The notes beneath the pieces were generated by a model. It saw only the letters and a list, made by a program, of their open reading frames with translations. It ran no database searches and was not told where the DNA came from. From the NCBI RefSeq assembly GCF_910596095.1, contig NC_056539.1, forward strand, positions 27,116,501-27,180,500: 64,000 nucleotides of DNA. The letters run 5' to 3'. Source of the DNA: Thunnus maccoyii (taxonomy: Eukaryota; Chordata; Actinopteri; Scombriformes; Scombridae). The translations under genes were made by a program, and so were the position numbers. Below, in pieces: positions 35,329 to 48,199 of the stretch. Positions within the stretch are counted from its first letter, which is position 1; every line of letters starts with the position of its first letter.

Positions 35329-36299
35329 TTGCACAGGGGAGTTTAAATGTGTGTGCATGCATCTGTTTACATATTAATGTCCAAAAAAAGATTTCAATAT
35401 CAAAGTGAAGCGGATGTCTGGATAAATGAGGCAATTATTTTCACAGACTGCCGAGGCTCATTTGCACAATATGCTAACTAGAGCTAACGGCAGGTAAGAC
35501 AGGAATGGATTCTAACAGTCGATCCTTATTCCTGCTGCTGACATCGATTTGGAGACAAAGAACATATTCAAACTTTATTGAGAAATCAAAGAAATTAAGT
35601 GTACTCAATTTGGAAAAAATGTCTTTCTACAAGAGCACTTAAAATTAAAGCTGCACTATTTAGAATTTTTTTTTATCAAATTCCCACAGCTCTAAGAAGT
35701 GTCTTTCAGCTCACTGTTTTGGTTTTAATGTCTGTAACTTTACTGTTTTGGTTCACTCTCACTGCTCTCATCAGTTTAGTTTTCTGGACGTAGTCAGCTG
35801 CTATCCGCGAAAAAGCTTTAGTAGTGCACCACCTGCCCAACACCAAACAGCAGACAGACAAAATTAGTGAACATAGTGGAGTATTTAGCAGCTAAAGACC
35901 CAGATATTTCCCTCAGGAGTTTGTCGAGAACAAAACGGAGCTACAAAGAGGTTGAATATTGGATTTACATCTGTCAGGTGGCTCCTAGTGAATGCTAACG
36001 TTGCTCCATATCTGCTAGATGTGTAAATAGGCAACTGTTTTCTAGCACGTTCACCGCAAATATTTTATAAGGTGACAATAGGGTAGTGTTTTGTTTCAGT
36101 CAGAGACAAACATGTCAAGGAATGACCATTTATAACAAATGGTTATACTATACCAGGATTCTGGTTAGAGAGTTAATGTGCTAACGTGAACTTTAAATCT
36201 TAGTTAAAATCTTAGTTAAAATATGAAATACCACATCAGGAGGAGGTGAAGGTGGTGGAGGTTTAAGTTATGACCCACACCTTCAACTTCTTTCAAAGC

Positions 36300-36500
36300 A
36301 CTCTCCCTTTACGATTCTCTTTTCTTTCACTTTTTTACTTTATTTTCATCGTTCTTGTGTTTTATGATTTTTATAGTTTTTATTTGCTTTTTATTGTTTG
36401 CATCCCTGTAAAGCACTTTGTTACTTTGTGACAAGTGTGCTATGCAAATAAAGTTTTATTTAATTATTTATTTATTTGTTTATTTATTGTTATGAAGATC
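36300..36500 (+). mobile_element. LINE 3'-tail relic (L2-like)
   Basis: CCCTGTAAAGCACTTTGTTAC and GTGTGCTATGCAAATAAAG, followed by TTTATT repeats (about 36455-36490), is the usual end of fish L2-type LINEs; compare the end of the large element at about 50500-50590. Confidence 0.6.
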
Positions 36501-39500
36501 TGAATAAAGCTTCTTGAATCTTTGTCAGTTCCAGGACTGCTGCTCTGCTGCCTACCTGACCTCTGACCTTTCTGTGCAGAAACAGGAAGAGTTTCTATAA
36601 CGTGAATCAAGAAATTACCAACAACTCGATTCAGCCTCCTTCATTAAACAAGATAAACATTTCCACACATTAAATGGGAAACAGAACGTCTCCTTGTTAA
36701 ACACAGGAATCCATTAAACATTCAACAACTATCGCAAGAGAAATATGTCTTTTTACAGTCAGCTGTATCATGATATTACCTCTCTGCCGTCTTGTATTTT
36801 TCACTGGGACTTATTACCAAGCCAGGAAGCCTTCACTTCTTTACCTTTTTTTTATTGAGGTTTGACTCTCTCCCTCCAGAGCAGCTCTGCCTCTGAGAAC
36901 GTAAGCATGACTAAAACTCCAATCTGCAGAACAAAAACCCGTACAAATGTGCTAATTCAGACGTGATCACAGATCTGATATGAGTACCGGCACCACTTAT
37001 TGTCTCTACACCTTCAGATCAAGCTGCAGCCTGCTTCCTCCTGTCACCAGGGCTAATCTCTGCACTCAGTTCGCCCAAAGGAGAGTGAACCAGCTGAGCT
37101 TACAGAGAGCGGACTGTTTTAAAATTGGTCTAACACTTTTCTGGACATGAAATGCTTTTTTTTTTTATTGCAAATGACTGATTTTCCTGTAACTGCACTG
37201 GTTTGTATTCCTTCAAACTATTTAAAAATCAGTTTCCTTTAACATTTTGAGTTTAATTTTTAATTAAAAGCTGCATTTGAAACAGGGGAAACAATAAGTA
37301 TAACAGTAAGAAAAAAAAATGTTTGTATTCATAGTAGAATGGGAGATATTTTCATGGTAACATTTAAAAGATGAGGGAACAAGTCAGCCGGCTGAGATGA
37401 GAAGATGCAATTGCACAATGTGCGAGAAATTACTTTCCTCACACCTCCGCTGCAGAATGGTTTCACATTCTGTGCAATTGTAAGGCAATTTCAACAGATC
37501 TTTCAGATACGGCAACAAATAATCAAGAGGACAAATAGCATCAATCCAATTTTCAATTTCGCTTTTCACAGGAGGAGGAGGTTGATGAGGGCGACATTAT
37601 GTTCCCCTCTATGACACAATGTCGTATTGAAGGAGAGTTTGTCTGCATTTTCCGAGGTGTTTTCTCCGCCTCACAAGTGTTTTATAGGCAGAGGAAGAGC
37701 AAAGTCCTTGAGGGACCAACGTTGGTAAGTGAAGACGGATAAAAACAGATCGAGACAGACAGGCGGAGAGAGATGAGGAGAGAGCATTAACGACTAATTA
37801 ACCCCGAAGCCCTGTACGATTTCCTCTGTCAATGTTTTATTTTTATTTATTGTATGTTTACACTCATCACAGACTGTTTATGATTCACGCTGCAACTACT
37901 TTTCCATTTCAGGACTTTTTCAAATTTAAGTTATTGTGCAATTTCTTGGTCTTCAGCAATAATCAAGCCTCTAACGATGAGGATACGTCATCACGCGATA
38001 AAAATGTTTGATAGGAAGCTGAAAAGATCAAACCACTGCCATGTTCTCAAGAAGCTAAATGCTGATAAAAAAGCAGTGTAGCAGCAGCTGAGAGTCTTTC
38101 TTTCCTTGCTGCAGGGATGTAGAAGTGCACTTCAAGGTACATCCCGACATCACTGTTACGTGTGATTACAGGTGAAACAGACTTGACATTTTTAACCAGG
38201 GGCAGAGGGCAGTGAATAACTTCTTCTCTAGGTTTTGATCATATCATCTAATTTCTTAATATACTTGTGTCAACTTCTACCACCAGACTCATATGAGACT
38301 TGGGGATCAAAGGCCAGAACCTGCGACAGGCCTGGAGGCTGCTTCAGAGGCAGCAGGAAGGTGGTGTCGGGATGCTTGCGAGGCCTTGAAATAACTTACC
38401 AACAGGTTAGGAAGACACAGTAGGGGTTGACTCTAGGACACCAGAATTTGCTATCGAATCCTCCAGAGATGTTGTGGGCTAATCAACAAAACGTCAGGGA
38501 AGGAGTGTGTCCACCTGAAAACTTTTTTTGTGTCATCCATCCACCACAATCCAGCCACAACGGATAATAAGATCTCATCCTGTGTTTATTGAACATGATC
38601 AGATCGATGCTGACACAATTCATTCCTGTCACCAGACAGAAAGATTTTGCAAAACCCTGAATTATATTCCCTGTAATCGATCTTCTCGTTTCATTATTGG
38701 CAAAAAAGTGAGTAATCGTACTTCCCAAATTTAATTTCCTTTTGTTGTTAAGGCGTGGAAAAGACTGTGTTAACGTTAAATAAAGTCTGAGTTGTGTAAA
38801 GGTTAGGAAACATTTATGGTTATGGTTGAAAAAAAGGAAGCTTTAACTGTTGGTTTGTGACAGGAAGTGAAAAGTATGAACATAATTCGCAGGGATACTG
38901 GTCAGACATAACCAGGCTCCTAAGGTGCTTAAATTGAAACCTTCAGGTTTTCTGGCTCAGTGCCTTTTAAGGTGTCCTTTTGTAAAATCTCCTTTGGACA
39001 GACATCTTGCTCTATTTGGGGGATCGATATGTGGAACTCCTTAACCACAGCACTCTGAATGGATCATAAAACCTTTCACACAGGGATCACGCATGTTGTC
39101 AAGGATGATCAGGTGTCTTTCTTCAAGTTTTTATAGTATTTTTATAGATTTTTTCATTTTTGCTTCTTGTTGTTTTGTATGTTTCCTATTGAGGGTGTTT
39201 CTAGGTTAATAAGCTGCCATGTTTTATTACTTAGATTATTTAGAGCCTTATTTAGATGTTCTTTGTAGGATTACTCATCTGTTTTTACCCTACTATTACC
39301 CTATTACAGAAAATAAACCCTTATCATACCATGGTATTGTTATTACCAAGATATTATAAGGTTATGTCATGGTATTAACCCTATATTCTGTTGTTCCAAA
39401 GAGATTACCCCCTTATCAGTTTGTTATTACTGAGTTGGAATAGAAAGTGTTACCAGTGTGGTGCTTTCTATGCGGCACCGGTGAACTCATGAACTCTTCC

Positions 39501-39755
39501 CCTTAACAATGAACATTAAAGTGAAGAACTACTAATAAACTGCTCTTGCAGTGCACCTACGGAGTGAAATAAGAATTTCTGGAAGGCAATGAATTCAGTA
39601 GATATTCATCAGTTTTGTATTTTTGGAATATATCTACTGTGGTTGTGCACATCTTCCTCCTTTTCTGTTTTTAGACAGCAAATATTGCCTTTACATAGTC
39701 CACTGATTCCTTTATGTGCTGTCAGTTGGTAAGGCACTGAGAGGTAATAGTCGTA

Positions 39756-39759
<4 letters not shown>

Positions 39760-39793
<34 letters not shown>
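39760..39793 (+). repeat. (TG)17 microsatellite
   Basis: Uninterrupted TG dinucleotide tract. Confidence 0.95.
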
Positions 39794-39797
<4 letters not shown>

Positions 39798-42292
39798 CCC
39801 TGTCCCTCCTCTACTGTATGTTGATATTACCTGCTGTCTCACATCGCAGTGCTTCTTCTCATCTATCACCTCTCTGCTGTCCCTCCTTTACTGCATATGA
39901 ACACGTGCCGCCTCTCATTTCTGCTGCCAGTTATCATTCCTTACCGTGCATGCTTTGTTGAATATGATCATACAGCAGCTTCATCAGCGTTGGCAGTACA
40001 CTGTATCAGTGGGGAAATGAAGCGGGTGGTGTGCGGCTCATTCTTGCTCAGCGCTGAAGTCTTGTTAGTGTTCATTTCAGGGGGTACAGTAGAGCAGGTA
40101 CACGGAGCCATGCAGAGTGGATTTACGCCAAAATAAGCCTCTTTGCACCTGTAGGTTCATACATATGCAAATTTTATGTAAATTTCTTTACTTTGCCCAC
40201 ATTATGCTATTTTATTTAGGTGAGCTGAGACTGCACTTATTTCACTATTGCTTCAAAACATAAACTCTCCCCTCCCTCATTACTTTAACACATACACCAC
40301 TTCAAAGGTAGTGGTCATTCAGAGGAGCAACTATTACTGCTGTTAGTTGGGTCCTCTTGTGTTTAATACACAAAACCATATTGAGACACTCCTCACCAAA
40401 AAAACAACAGCATGACTCAATTGCTAAAAGTTTATATTAAAAAAGAAAAAAAAGCTTTTTCTACCATTTCTTTCCCAATCTGTAACCCATTATTAAACTG
40501 AACCTAACCTCAACCATAGAGGTGTCAGAAAACACTTAAATTAGTAATTTTGGTTTTAAGACACAGGCAAATGACCTGTTTTGTGGTTTTCCTACCAATG
40601 GAAGTGCCAGATCAGAAAACTTGCAGGTATAAATACTTGTTAAGGTGAAGGTATGCTCAAAAAGATTCATACATGTCGTCCCACAAAAGTGTTTATGGGC
40701 TCACATGTGCCTGGCAGTTAGAATATTTATCATATATATATATATGTGTGTCTGTATATACTGTGACACTGGCTTTGAAGCAGCTATTATAAAGTTGCAG
40801 TTTTTTATTGGGGCCTGTGATCCAGGATGTGATATGTTGGTGAAAAACACATCATATCTGAGTCGTTACACAAGAATGATATTAATTTCTTTATTACTGT
40901 GCCCACCTCTGAAAAGACCCTCATCAAAGAGAGATTGTGCTAGCAGCCAGCAACACATGACCTTCATGAGAAACAGCGCGCAGTTGAGAGCAAGGATCAA
41001 AGGTTGTGTGGGTGAACACTAGCGAGGCTAAGCTACTGCCGCTCCCACAGATTCATAGTGAACAACAAAAGCTCCACTGCTCTTTCTCTCCGGCTTGAAG
41101 GTCAGCGGTATATTTGGCTTTGTGTTTCCGGAGGTATCTGTGAATGACTGACATTTGTGGGTGTTTGTCTAAAGTTGACTATGTCTCTTTGTAACCCTGG
41201 AAGACAAATGCAGAACTAATTGATTATGGACATCTCATGTTGAATTTAAGGTTCTCTTGTGTTCGAGTTCTCTCTGTGAATATATGTAGAAAACAACATG
41301 AATAATTATAAAAGTGTTTTTAGTACTTTGTGCCAAACAACATAATTTGCATTTCACCTCTGTCTACCACATCAAATGACTGATTAGGTGTGTCAGACTA
41401 GAATATTCATCGATCTGAGGATTGACTCTGTGTGTGCGCTGAGAGGCGACAGTTTCTTCAGTTGTCAAAAATAGTCTTTATTTGGCTGAAGTGCATTGTA
41501 GCTGCGAGATCTGCAGGTCACATCCAGCCTGTGCTCTCTGAGTCCTTCGATCAGCTTTCTCATCTCTCTTTACTATGAATTTTCTATGAAGGCAGAAAAA
41601 TTGGAGGAATAATATTTAAAAATGTACTTCCCTAGAAATGATGCAGCCAAGATTCTCTCCAGTAAAGATGTTATTTGTGGGGAAAATCTGATTTTAAAAG
41701 TGAATTTCAGGAAGGAAAAGGAGGAACTACAGTGCATGCACTGCTGACCTCTCATTGAGATGAATATCTATTCAGTCTGCTTTTCAATACAGACTCTTTG
41801 CTTAGCAAAGATCATTAATGTCTAATGAATGATTTTTGTTTTTAGGACCTTGGTACTAAACTTTAGCAAAAATGAATGTCTGAGAGGTCTGTTTGTTCTG
41901 TGTCATGGCTTTTATTACGGCTCTTTTTAAGGCATTATTTTATTAATGCCCTTCAAGTATATCAGAATTAAATCAAATTTAGATACAAATATATTTGCAT
42001 GCACACAAGTGACCACAGCTTTTCAAACAAATATCAAACAAAACTGATTGTACAAACAAAACGATGATTGATGATGAGCTCCAAAAGGCCGAACGTGTTT
42101 TACTTATTGTTACTTCACTTGGATGTTTGACTTTCATCATGAAGAACATGTTTGTGCAGAGTTTACCACTGGAAGAGGGGAAGTTTCTCTGTGTTTCTCT
42201 CCTTAAATGTGGGTTTAAGACATGCACATACAAGTGTGATTTTGTGACATCACAACTAGTATGGAAATCAATTATGTGTGTGATTTGGAAAC

Positions 42293-42545
42293 TAGGGCTA
42301 CAACTAAGGAACATTTGTTATTACTGATTAATTGAATTAACGTTTTGTCTATAAAAGGTCAGAAAATATTGAAAAATGCCTCCAATAATTTCGGATCAAC
42401 AGTCCAAAATCCAGAGATTTAGTTTACTATCATGCATGATACATAAATGCTTCAAATCCTCACATTTGAGAAGCTGCAACCAGAAAATGTTTGGCATTTT
42501 TCCTTAAAAATGAGTAAAACGATTATTGAAAATAGCTGTCAATTA
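42293..42545 (+). repeat. AACGATTAATCG-type fish MITE, copy 6
   Basis: AGGGCTACAACTAAGGAAC at the left, GGTCAGAAAATATTGAAAAA, CAACAGTCCAAAATCCAGAG, CACATTTGAGAAGCTGCAAC and GAGTAAAACGATTATTGAAA; nearly full length. Confidence 0.75.
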
Positions 42546-42579
42546 TGGACTTTTCAGACAGAGCCATGTTGCATCCAAC

Positions 42580-42705
42580 AGTCTCGCATATTCAAAGTTT
42601 ATGTTTTCAATGACAGAGGAGGTATAGATGTAATTTTTAACTAAGTTATTTAACTTTTTTTGTGGAAAAACCTTATAGAGCGGAAATTATTATGCAAAGC
42701 AGGTG
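42580..42705 (+). repeat. Repeat Y, copy 1
   Basis: Aligns with 62138-62265: GCATATTCA, GAGGAGGTATAGATGTAATTTT, then TTTTTTTGTGGAAAAACC and ATTATTATGCAAAGCAG against GAGAAGGAGTAGATGTCATTTT, TTTTTTTGCGAAAAAACC and ATTATTTCTCCAAGCAG. Confidence 0.55.
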
Positions 42706-42994
42706 TCATGTCTGGAGGGGATCTTGACTCCAGTGTCAGTGGTGATCCTCATGAGGCATCACAGCTACCAGTTAAAATAATATATATTTTCAGACGCAAA
42801 TTATCTGGTGCGCGGCCACCATATCTGTTCAAACTGTTTCATCTGATGCCTCAAAGAAAAGCTGGATATAAGAGTTTATCCGCGGCATCTCTGGTCCCAT
42901 GCAGGGAAGAATTACAACTTCGCAACAGCAGTCAGCCACATGCTCTCACTGTGCTGTAATAAAACTAAATCAGTGTAGGAACTCCGTGCGTCTC

Positions 42995-43460
42995 CAGGAT
43001 CTCAGTGAGGGGGGCGGTGCGCTGGACTCGGACCTGCGACAGTCTAGTAAAAGCCCTCCCTCCTGTTTTACTTGCTCCTTCTCCTCTCTCCATCACTTGA
43101 CGGAGGGCAGGCGGCGTGAGAGCATCCTCCTCCTCCCCACCGGGTACCGGCCGGCCCCTCCACACTGTGGCAGCAGGGCTACTGCAGCGCAGCGCAGCGC
43201 ACCGGAGCGGAGCTGGAGGAGAGGAGAGGAAAGCAGCAAACAGGAGAGGCGAGGAGAAGAGGAGGAGGAGGACGGACTGTCTGTCCTCCGACAGGCGGGA
43301 TTATACTCTGCAGCATCCTGTCGCTTCAACATGCCTCTGGGGAGTAAAAGACTCGCTGGGATTACTGCGCTGATCGCCTCGCTGCTGCTCGGCTCCTGTG
43401 GGACAGGTGCAGAAGGTGAGCGGCTCCGTGCGCTTCCGGCGCTGCCTGGGGAAGGAGCGC
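42995..43460 (+). promoter_or_regulatory. GC-rich, CpG-rich promoter/first-exon region
   Basis: Marked jump in G+C and CpG compared with the AT-rich flanks (CCGGGTACCGGCCGGCCCC, GCAGCGCAGCGCAGCGCACC). A purine-rich 5'-UTR stretch (about 43210-43275) precedes the ATG. No clear TATA box. Transcription start not determinable from sequence alone. Confidence 0.6.
43331..43415 (+). CDS. First coding exon with signal peptide, gene unidentified
   Basis: ATG at 43331 (context TTCAACATGC) opens 28 codons, starting MPLGSKRLAG and then a hydrophobic core ITALIASLLLGSCG, ending TGAE, before a good donor (GAAG|GTGAGC, phase 1, GT at 43416). This is the layout of the first exon of a secreted or type I membrane protein: signal peptide, phase-1 intron, CpG-rich leader. 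No acceptor that continues it can be assigned in the remaining 20 kb, so intron 1 probably extends past the window. Some Eph-receptor genes have a similar first exon (short signal peptide ending in E before a phase-1 intron), but nothing here proves that. The frame stays open upstream to an ATG at 42899; that longer start is unlikely because it lies in leader and repeat sequence. Confidence 0.6.
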
Positions 43461-43729
43461 AGGCTGTTGTACAGAGTTGTTTTGTTGAAAGGGACCCCCA
43501 TGGTTATTATTGCATTAAGATAACACTCAGCTGTATGGGATAACAATGGGGGGCATATTGCGTGCTTGGCTGGATGAAGACACGAACAGTATGGCTGTTG
43601 ATGAAACTATTTTAAGTGTCTATATAGTGATGTATCAGCTCTTTACAAAGAAAAAAGAATAAAATACAAGCATTCATTAAAGGTATAGGCTAATAAATAA
43701 CTCTATTTACTGTTTTTAAATAAGTAACA

Positions 43730-44000
43730 CTATCAATTAATCTGCCTAATATTTTCTCGATTAATTGATTAATGTTTTAGTCTATGAAGTCCAAAGTGAT
43801 GCCTTCAAATGCTCTGCTTTGTCCTATAAACAGACAAATATTCGTCAACAATTATATAAAAAAGAAAAGCAGCAAATCCTTGTAGGATTACTCATCTTCC
43901 CATTAGAGAAGCTGGAAACAGAGAATATTTGGTAACGTTGCTAAAAAATCACTTAATTGATTATCAAATAGTGCAGATTGACTGATTGTTTCAGCTCAAG
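43730..44000 (+). repeat. AACGATTAATCG-type fish MITE, copy 7
   Basis: TCTCGATTAATTGATTAATG, AAAGTGATGCCTTCAAATGC, AGAGAAGCTGGAAACAGAGA and TAATTGATTATCAAATAG. Lies about 315 bases inside the presumed intron 1. Confidence 0.65.
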
Positions 44001-44304
44001 CCTTTTCCTAATAATTTATTTGTAAGAGCTCTTATTTTTTACAGAATAAAAGAAGGAAGTTAAGACAGTAGCTTCAAGCTAATTTTAATCTGTTCTGGAA
44101 CTTGTTTCTGCATTTTTGGGAAGAAGTAGCCCAGATCACGTTGTTTATGCCGTGAATTTAGTGAATTAAACAGTTGGCACTGCAGGGGCTTGTTGTTGAA
44201 AGGGAACACACATCCTCTGAGGGATTTTTGGCTGTCAAGTTTTAAGAGATAGTGAATCCCACAAGTTGTGTTCTTATTTTAGCTATTGGTGTTTGATGTG
44301 TTCT

Positions 44305-44328
44305 CATGAGAGAGAGAGAGAGAGGGAG
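44305..44328 (+). repeat. (GA)n microsatellite
   Basis: GAGAGAGAGAGAGAGAGGG tract. A second (GA)n tract is at 59828-59848. Confidence 0.85.
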
Positions 44329-46072
44329 GGAGACTGTGGTCTATCCATGGAGATGTGGGAGAGCTGCACAGGAGGATGCTGCTGCTGCTGATGCTTCTTG
44401 GTGTTTTGGCTCCAGTTTTACATTCAGATAAGGTTTAAGAAAATATCCTAAGAAGTGACTTCTTGGGTAAAGGGAAGATTTAGAAAGTGAAGTCACTGAA
44501 AAAGTTGCTTGATAAATAGTTGTGTGACAGAACCGATTTTAAGGAATAAGAGAATTTACCTCACAACAAGAAGTGTCGTAGTCCCTTGGAGCGAGATCAG
44601 CCTTTTACGTGACACCACTGTAGGCAGACTGATAAAAAAACATCACTAATAAGCCTGATGGATCAGAAAGTTTTCACACGTATATTGTTAATCAGCACAA
44701 AGAGATCTGAGTTGTGAAATCGATGGTTGAACGGAAAGATGGATGGATAATGGAGGAGAGAGAGGAGGGATGTACGCATTGATAGGCATTGTGGCTTCTC
44801 AACTGTATTGATTGTTTGGAGAGACAACGGCTGTTAAAAAAAAAAAAAAAAGGAGTATTGATAGTATTGACTGACATTGACCCAAATTCAGATAAATACA
44901 TTATCTGTTTTGGCTCAGACACAACAATTTCCTCAGTGCATGGAGCCCGAGAGCAAGAGACAAATCACAAAACCTGCAATTTTACTGTATCAATTCCTTG
45001 TCCTTTATGTTTCACATCAGGTGTGTATCAGTTAGAGCCTTTATCATCCACTTAAAGACCTGTTTTCTGCCCAGATTATGCTTCCTAAGCAATGAAAATG
45101 TTTCAGCTCAGTGAGGAACTATCATATCCTTCATCATCTTTTGTACATGAAGGACAAGAGATCTCTGTCACTGTCACACTCATCATCTTTAGTGATTCTG
45201 TCTTTCTCTCTTTGATATATGTCTCTCTCTCTCTCAAGCACACACATAGTTATACTTAGACTTCTGATCCAGTCACACAGGCTTCTCAGTGCAAACCTTA
45301 TGGGTATACAAAGTACATTTCTTTTTGCTGTTATCCAACAGCAGTTTGCATCTTCCAAGGTATTTTTTAGTGATTGCACGTGTGTTTACTGTTTGCCTGG
45401 GATGAGAACATCTTTGCCTGAGGCGAAACCAAAGTTTAAATCCAGTATTTCCACAAACTGTGCCCAGCTTTTCAGAAATAGAACTACAAACATGTACAAA
45501 ACAAACATGTTCTTATCTAGGGATTGCTGCGAGATAACAGCTAGAAAAAAACATTTGTGTTTAGGTTTACCATTAGGCTTTCGTTGAGAAGCATATGTGA
45601 CTGAGCCGAGGTCACATATGGGGCTACCCTAAACCTAACTTTAACCTAAGCCTAAAGTACACAGATAAACACAGACAAACATGTTTCCATCACTTAGGAA
45701 GACATTGCATGGATTTACATTAATTTCCTGGAGACTAATACTAATCTAGTCATAACCGTGGTTCCAGTTAGCCATGACCACACCATTTACCACACCATTT
45801 CTTACATTGACTTTTATGTTTTAGTTTAACCCTCCGTGGTTTTTAAGAGCTTTATTTGTGGTTTTTAGGTTGTTTTTAAACAATCTTCTACTTTTAGAAC
45901 TTCTACGCACTTTATGCTAATTTCATTGCTTGATCACTGGACTACCTCGACTCCTGCTAAGCCTAACTAGGTTTGTTTTTAGCCTGGGGCTAGGCTAGGG
46001 GGTCAGTTTTAGTGAGGATTTTAACCAGGCTTGTTGTAACCAGGTGGCTAAATCCTGGTCCTGACAACAACT

Positions 46073-47190
46073 ATGGCTGTGTGTGTGGATTGCCATCCTA
46101 CCTTTGCACATTTGGAGATAGACGCTACACGACTGAAGGCTGAACTCAGGGAGAGGGACTCTAAGGGCCTCTCTCCCACGGGGGAGGATGTGCGGCTCCA
46201 CCTTGGAGCAAAACCTAAGACCCAAGTTTGCTCAACTCCATCCATCTCAGAGCCAGGTTAAAAGCAGTAAGCTCAGCCGGTGTAAATACTGTCTCCAGCC
46301 ACTCTTATGGGAGGTAACTCAGCTTGGGAATCAATTTCAAGTTCTGGAAATTCTGACCTCTCCACCATCTCTGGTACATCCTGTTCCAGCTGGCTGTCCT
46401 CCCTCCTCATCGGCTGCTCCCCCTGACCTGCCAGCAAATGGATTTGACATCCTGGGCAAGAAAGACTTCCCTCCACTGACTGGTCCGTTGCATCCAGGAG
46501 CAGAGCGCTCCCCATCAGCTACTGCTTACCACCCCAGATCCCAAAAGGAAACCTCATTCTCATGCCGTAGGTTGCTGAAGTGTCCAGACACTCTGCCAAC
46601 TCTGAACCGGCCAATGGTAGCATCCACCTGGTGCAGTGTCCTCTGCATTGGTTAGGAATCCTCATCCACTAGTGCATGATAGTTGAGGGTGCTATTCTAC
46701 TTGACCTGCTCCACAGCCTACTGTGATTGTGGGTGATTCCATTATCAGGGACATCAGGTCCAGCAGGGAAAAAACCTTTCCAGGTGCCAAGGTAAATGAC
46801 ATTCTGGCAGAACTTCCTAGTTTGCTGTGTCAGTATATCTATATATGTCAGTTAAGTTTAATATCCTAAAACTCAGTGAGAAGGAAGTTTTTATCTCCAG
46901 CCCACTCCCCATTTTCGGCCATGGCAGTGGGCATTTTAGAAGACTTTTGCAGCTTCACACCTGGCTTCAGTCGCAGTGGTGCCGTTTACAATTTGGTTTT
47001 ATTGGCAATTTTAATCTGTTCTGGGAACACGCTTCTATTTTTAAGCGTGATGGACTCCATCCAAATCAAGCAGGTTCACAAATGTCCTCTGCAAATGTGT
47101 TTTATTCCATCCTCTCCGACTCCCATGTCTGTGCTATGGACAACAACATTCAGCATCCGCACTTGTGCGGACAGCCCCGTCACTAACTGA
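46073..47190 (+). pseudogene. LINE ORF1 remnant with SGNH esterase domain
   Basis: Pieces in different frames: MAVCVDCHPTFAHLEIDAT at 46073; a middle section with FDILGKKDFPPLTG; the GDS nucleophile block at 46732-46740; LLQLHTWLQSQ and FIGNFNLFW; and the Asp/His block DGLHPN at 47049-47066, then SANVFYSIL. Esterase-bearing ORF1s are known in the CR1/L2 group. At least two frameshifts separate the blocks. Confidence 0.75.
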
Positions 47191-47906
47191 CATCCACAGG
47201 GGCCCAGTGCTCTCAGTTTTGGTTCTGCTGTAAACTACACTTATTGCAGTGCGCTTGGCCTATCCAGTTTTAGGCCTATTGAATGTATTATTGAGACCCA
47301 CGGACCTGCACATCAGCATGACCCTACCCAACCTAGGGACCTTTTTTATATACTTGTTTCAGCTGATAGTGGGTTTCATGCTCCCTGTGTTAATAGCCAT
47401 GTTTTTAACACGTGTATTTCAAATGGTTTTACAAAACCATTGAAGCCCCTGCAAATCATAGAAACACATGTAACTTAGTTATTTTAAATCCAACTCCTAC
47501 TTTTGGCCACTTTACTTAATATAAGGTCCCTCTCCAACATATCTTTTATTTGCCAGGATTTTATCATCTTTAACAAAATTGACTTTTTATGATACCAGAA
47601 ACCTGGCTTAATGTCCCTGATAGATTTCTCACCCCCCAATGTCTCCTTTTTCAACTGTCTCAGGTTATCTGGTAAAGGAGGTCAACTTGAATTTGTTAGC
47701 TTCAAGTGCTCACTCATCTCCTTGGGTGACTTTTCATCTTTTGAGTCATCGTGTTTCACTATTGTGAAGTTTCATATAGACAGGCAGGCAGTGAGAGACA
47801 GACAACTTTATGATTGTTGCCATAGAGACAGCGCTAAAGTAAACAATCTTACATTGATGTTATGACAAGGAACAAGGTCGCTTGGGCACGGCCTGAATAA
47901 CTGAGA

Positions 47907-47940
47907 GTGGTTCAACCCTTTTCCTTCAGGGTTGAACCAC
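47907..47940. repeat. Perfect 13-bp stem hairpin inside the LINE
   Basis: GTGGTTCAACCCT (47907-47919) and AGGGTTGAACCAC (47928-47940) are exact reverse complements with an 8-base pyrimidine-rich loop. Confidence 0.9.
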
Positions 47941-48199
47941 TTGCTGTGGTATCTCAATGGGTCTACACCATCAAATCGTAACTGCTATCTCCTTGGTCGA
48001 TCAAGTTTGTGTTTGTCAATAGAACTTTTTGCATAAGACATCCATATCTCCAAGAGTTTCTAAATTGACAAGCTCAAGAATTCTATAACTATTAGAGGGA
48101 ACCTTAAAACTCTGTGCCTTTTAATCTGCAGCCCCCTTAAATCTGTGTCTGGCTCTCTTGAACAGTTCTCTGAACTCCTTTCTATTGTAATGTAATATG

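Larger units (their letters stand above)
33700..42290. other. Gene-poor DNA upstream of the 43.3-kb exon
   Basis: No convincing coding exon. Scattered microsatellites and short relics (listed separately). The stretch about 37370-37570 is repeat-free, with ATGCAATTGCACAAT and TGTGCAATTGTAAGGCAATT forming an imperfect inverted pair around CAATTG. Confidence 0.45.

Noticed and set aside
35195-35434. Cys/Val and His/Thr-rich open frames
   Set aside because: Translations of the TG microsatellite.
42899-43330. N-terminal extension of the 43.3-kb exon from an ATG at 42899
   Set aside because: Frame is open but runs through leader sequence; the signal peptide starts at 43331.
46188-46655. 155-codon open frame as a host gene
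   Set aside because: Part of the LINE ORF1 remnant, in line with the esterase and ORF2 blocks downstream.
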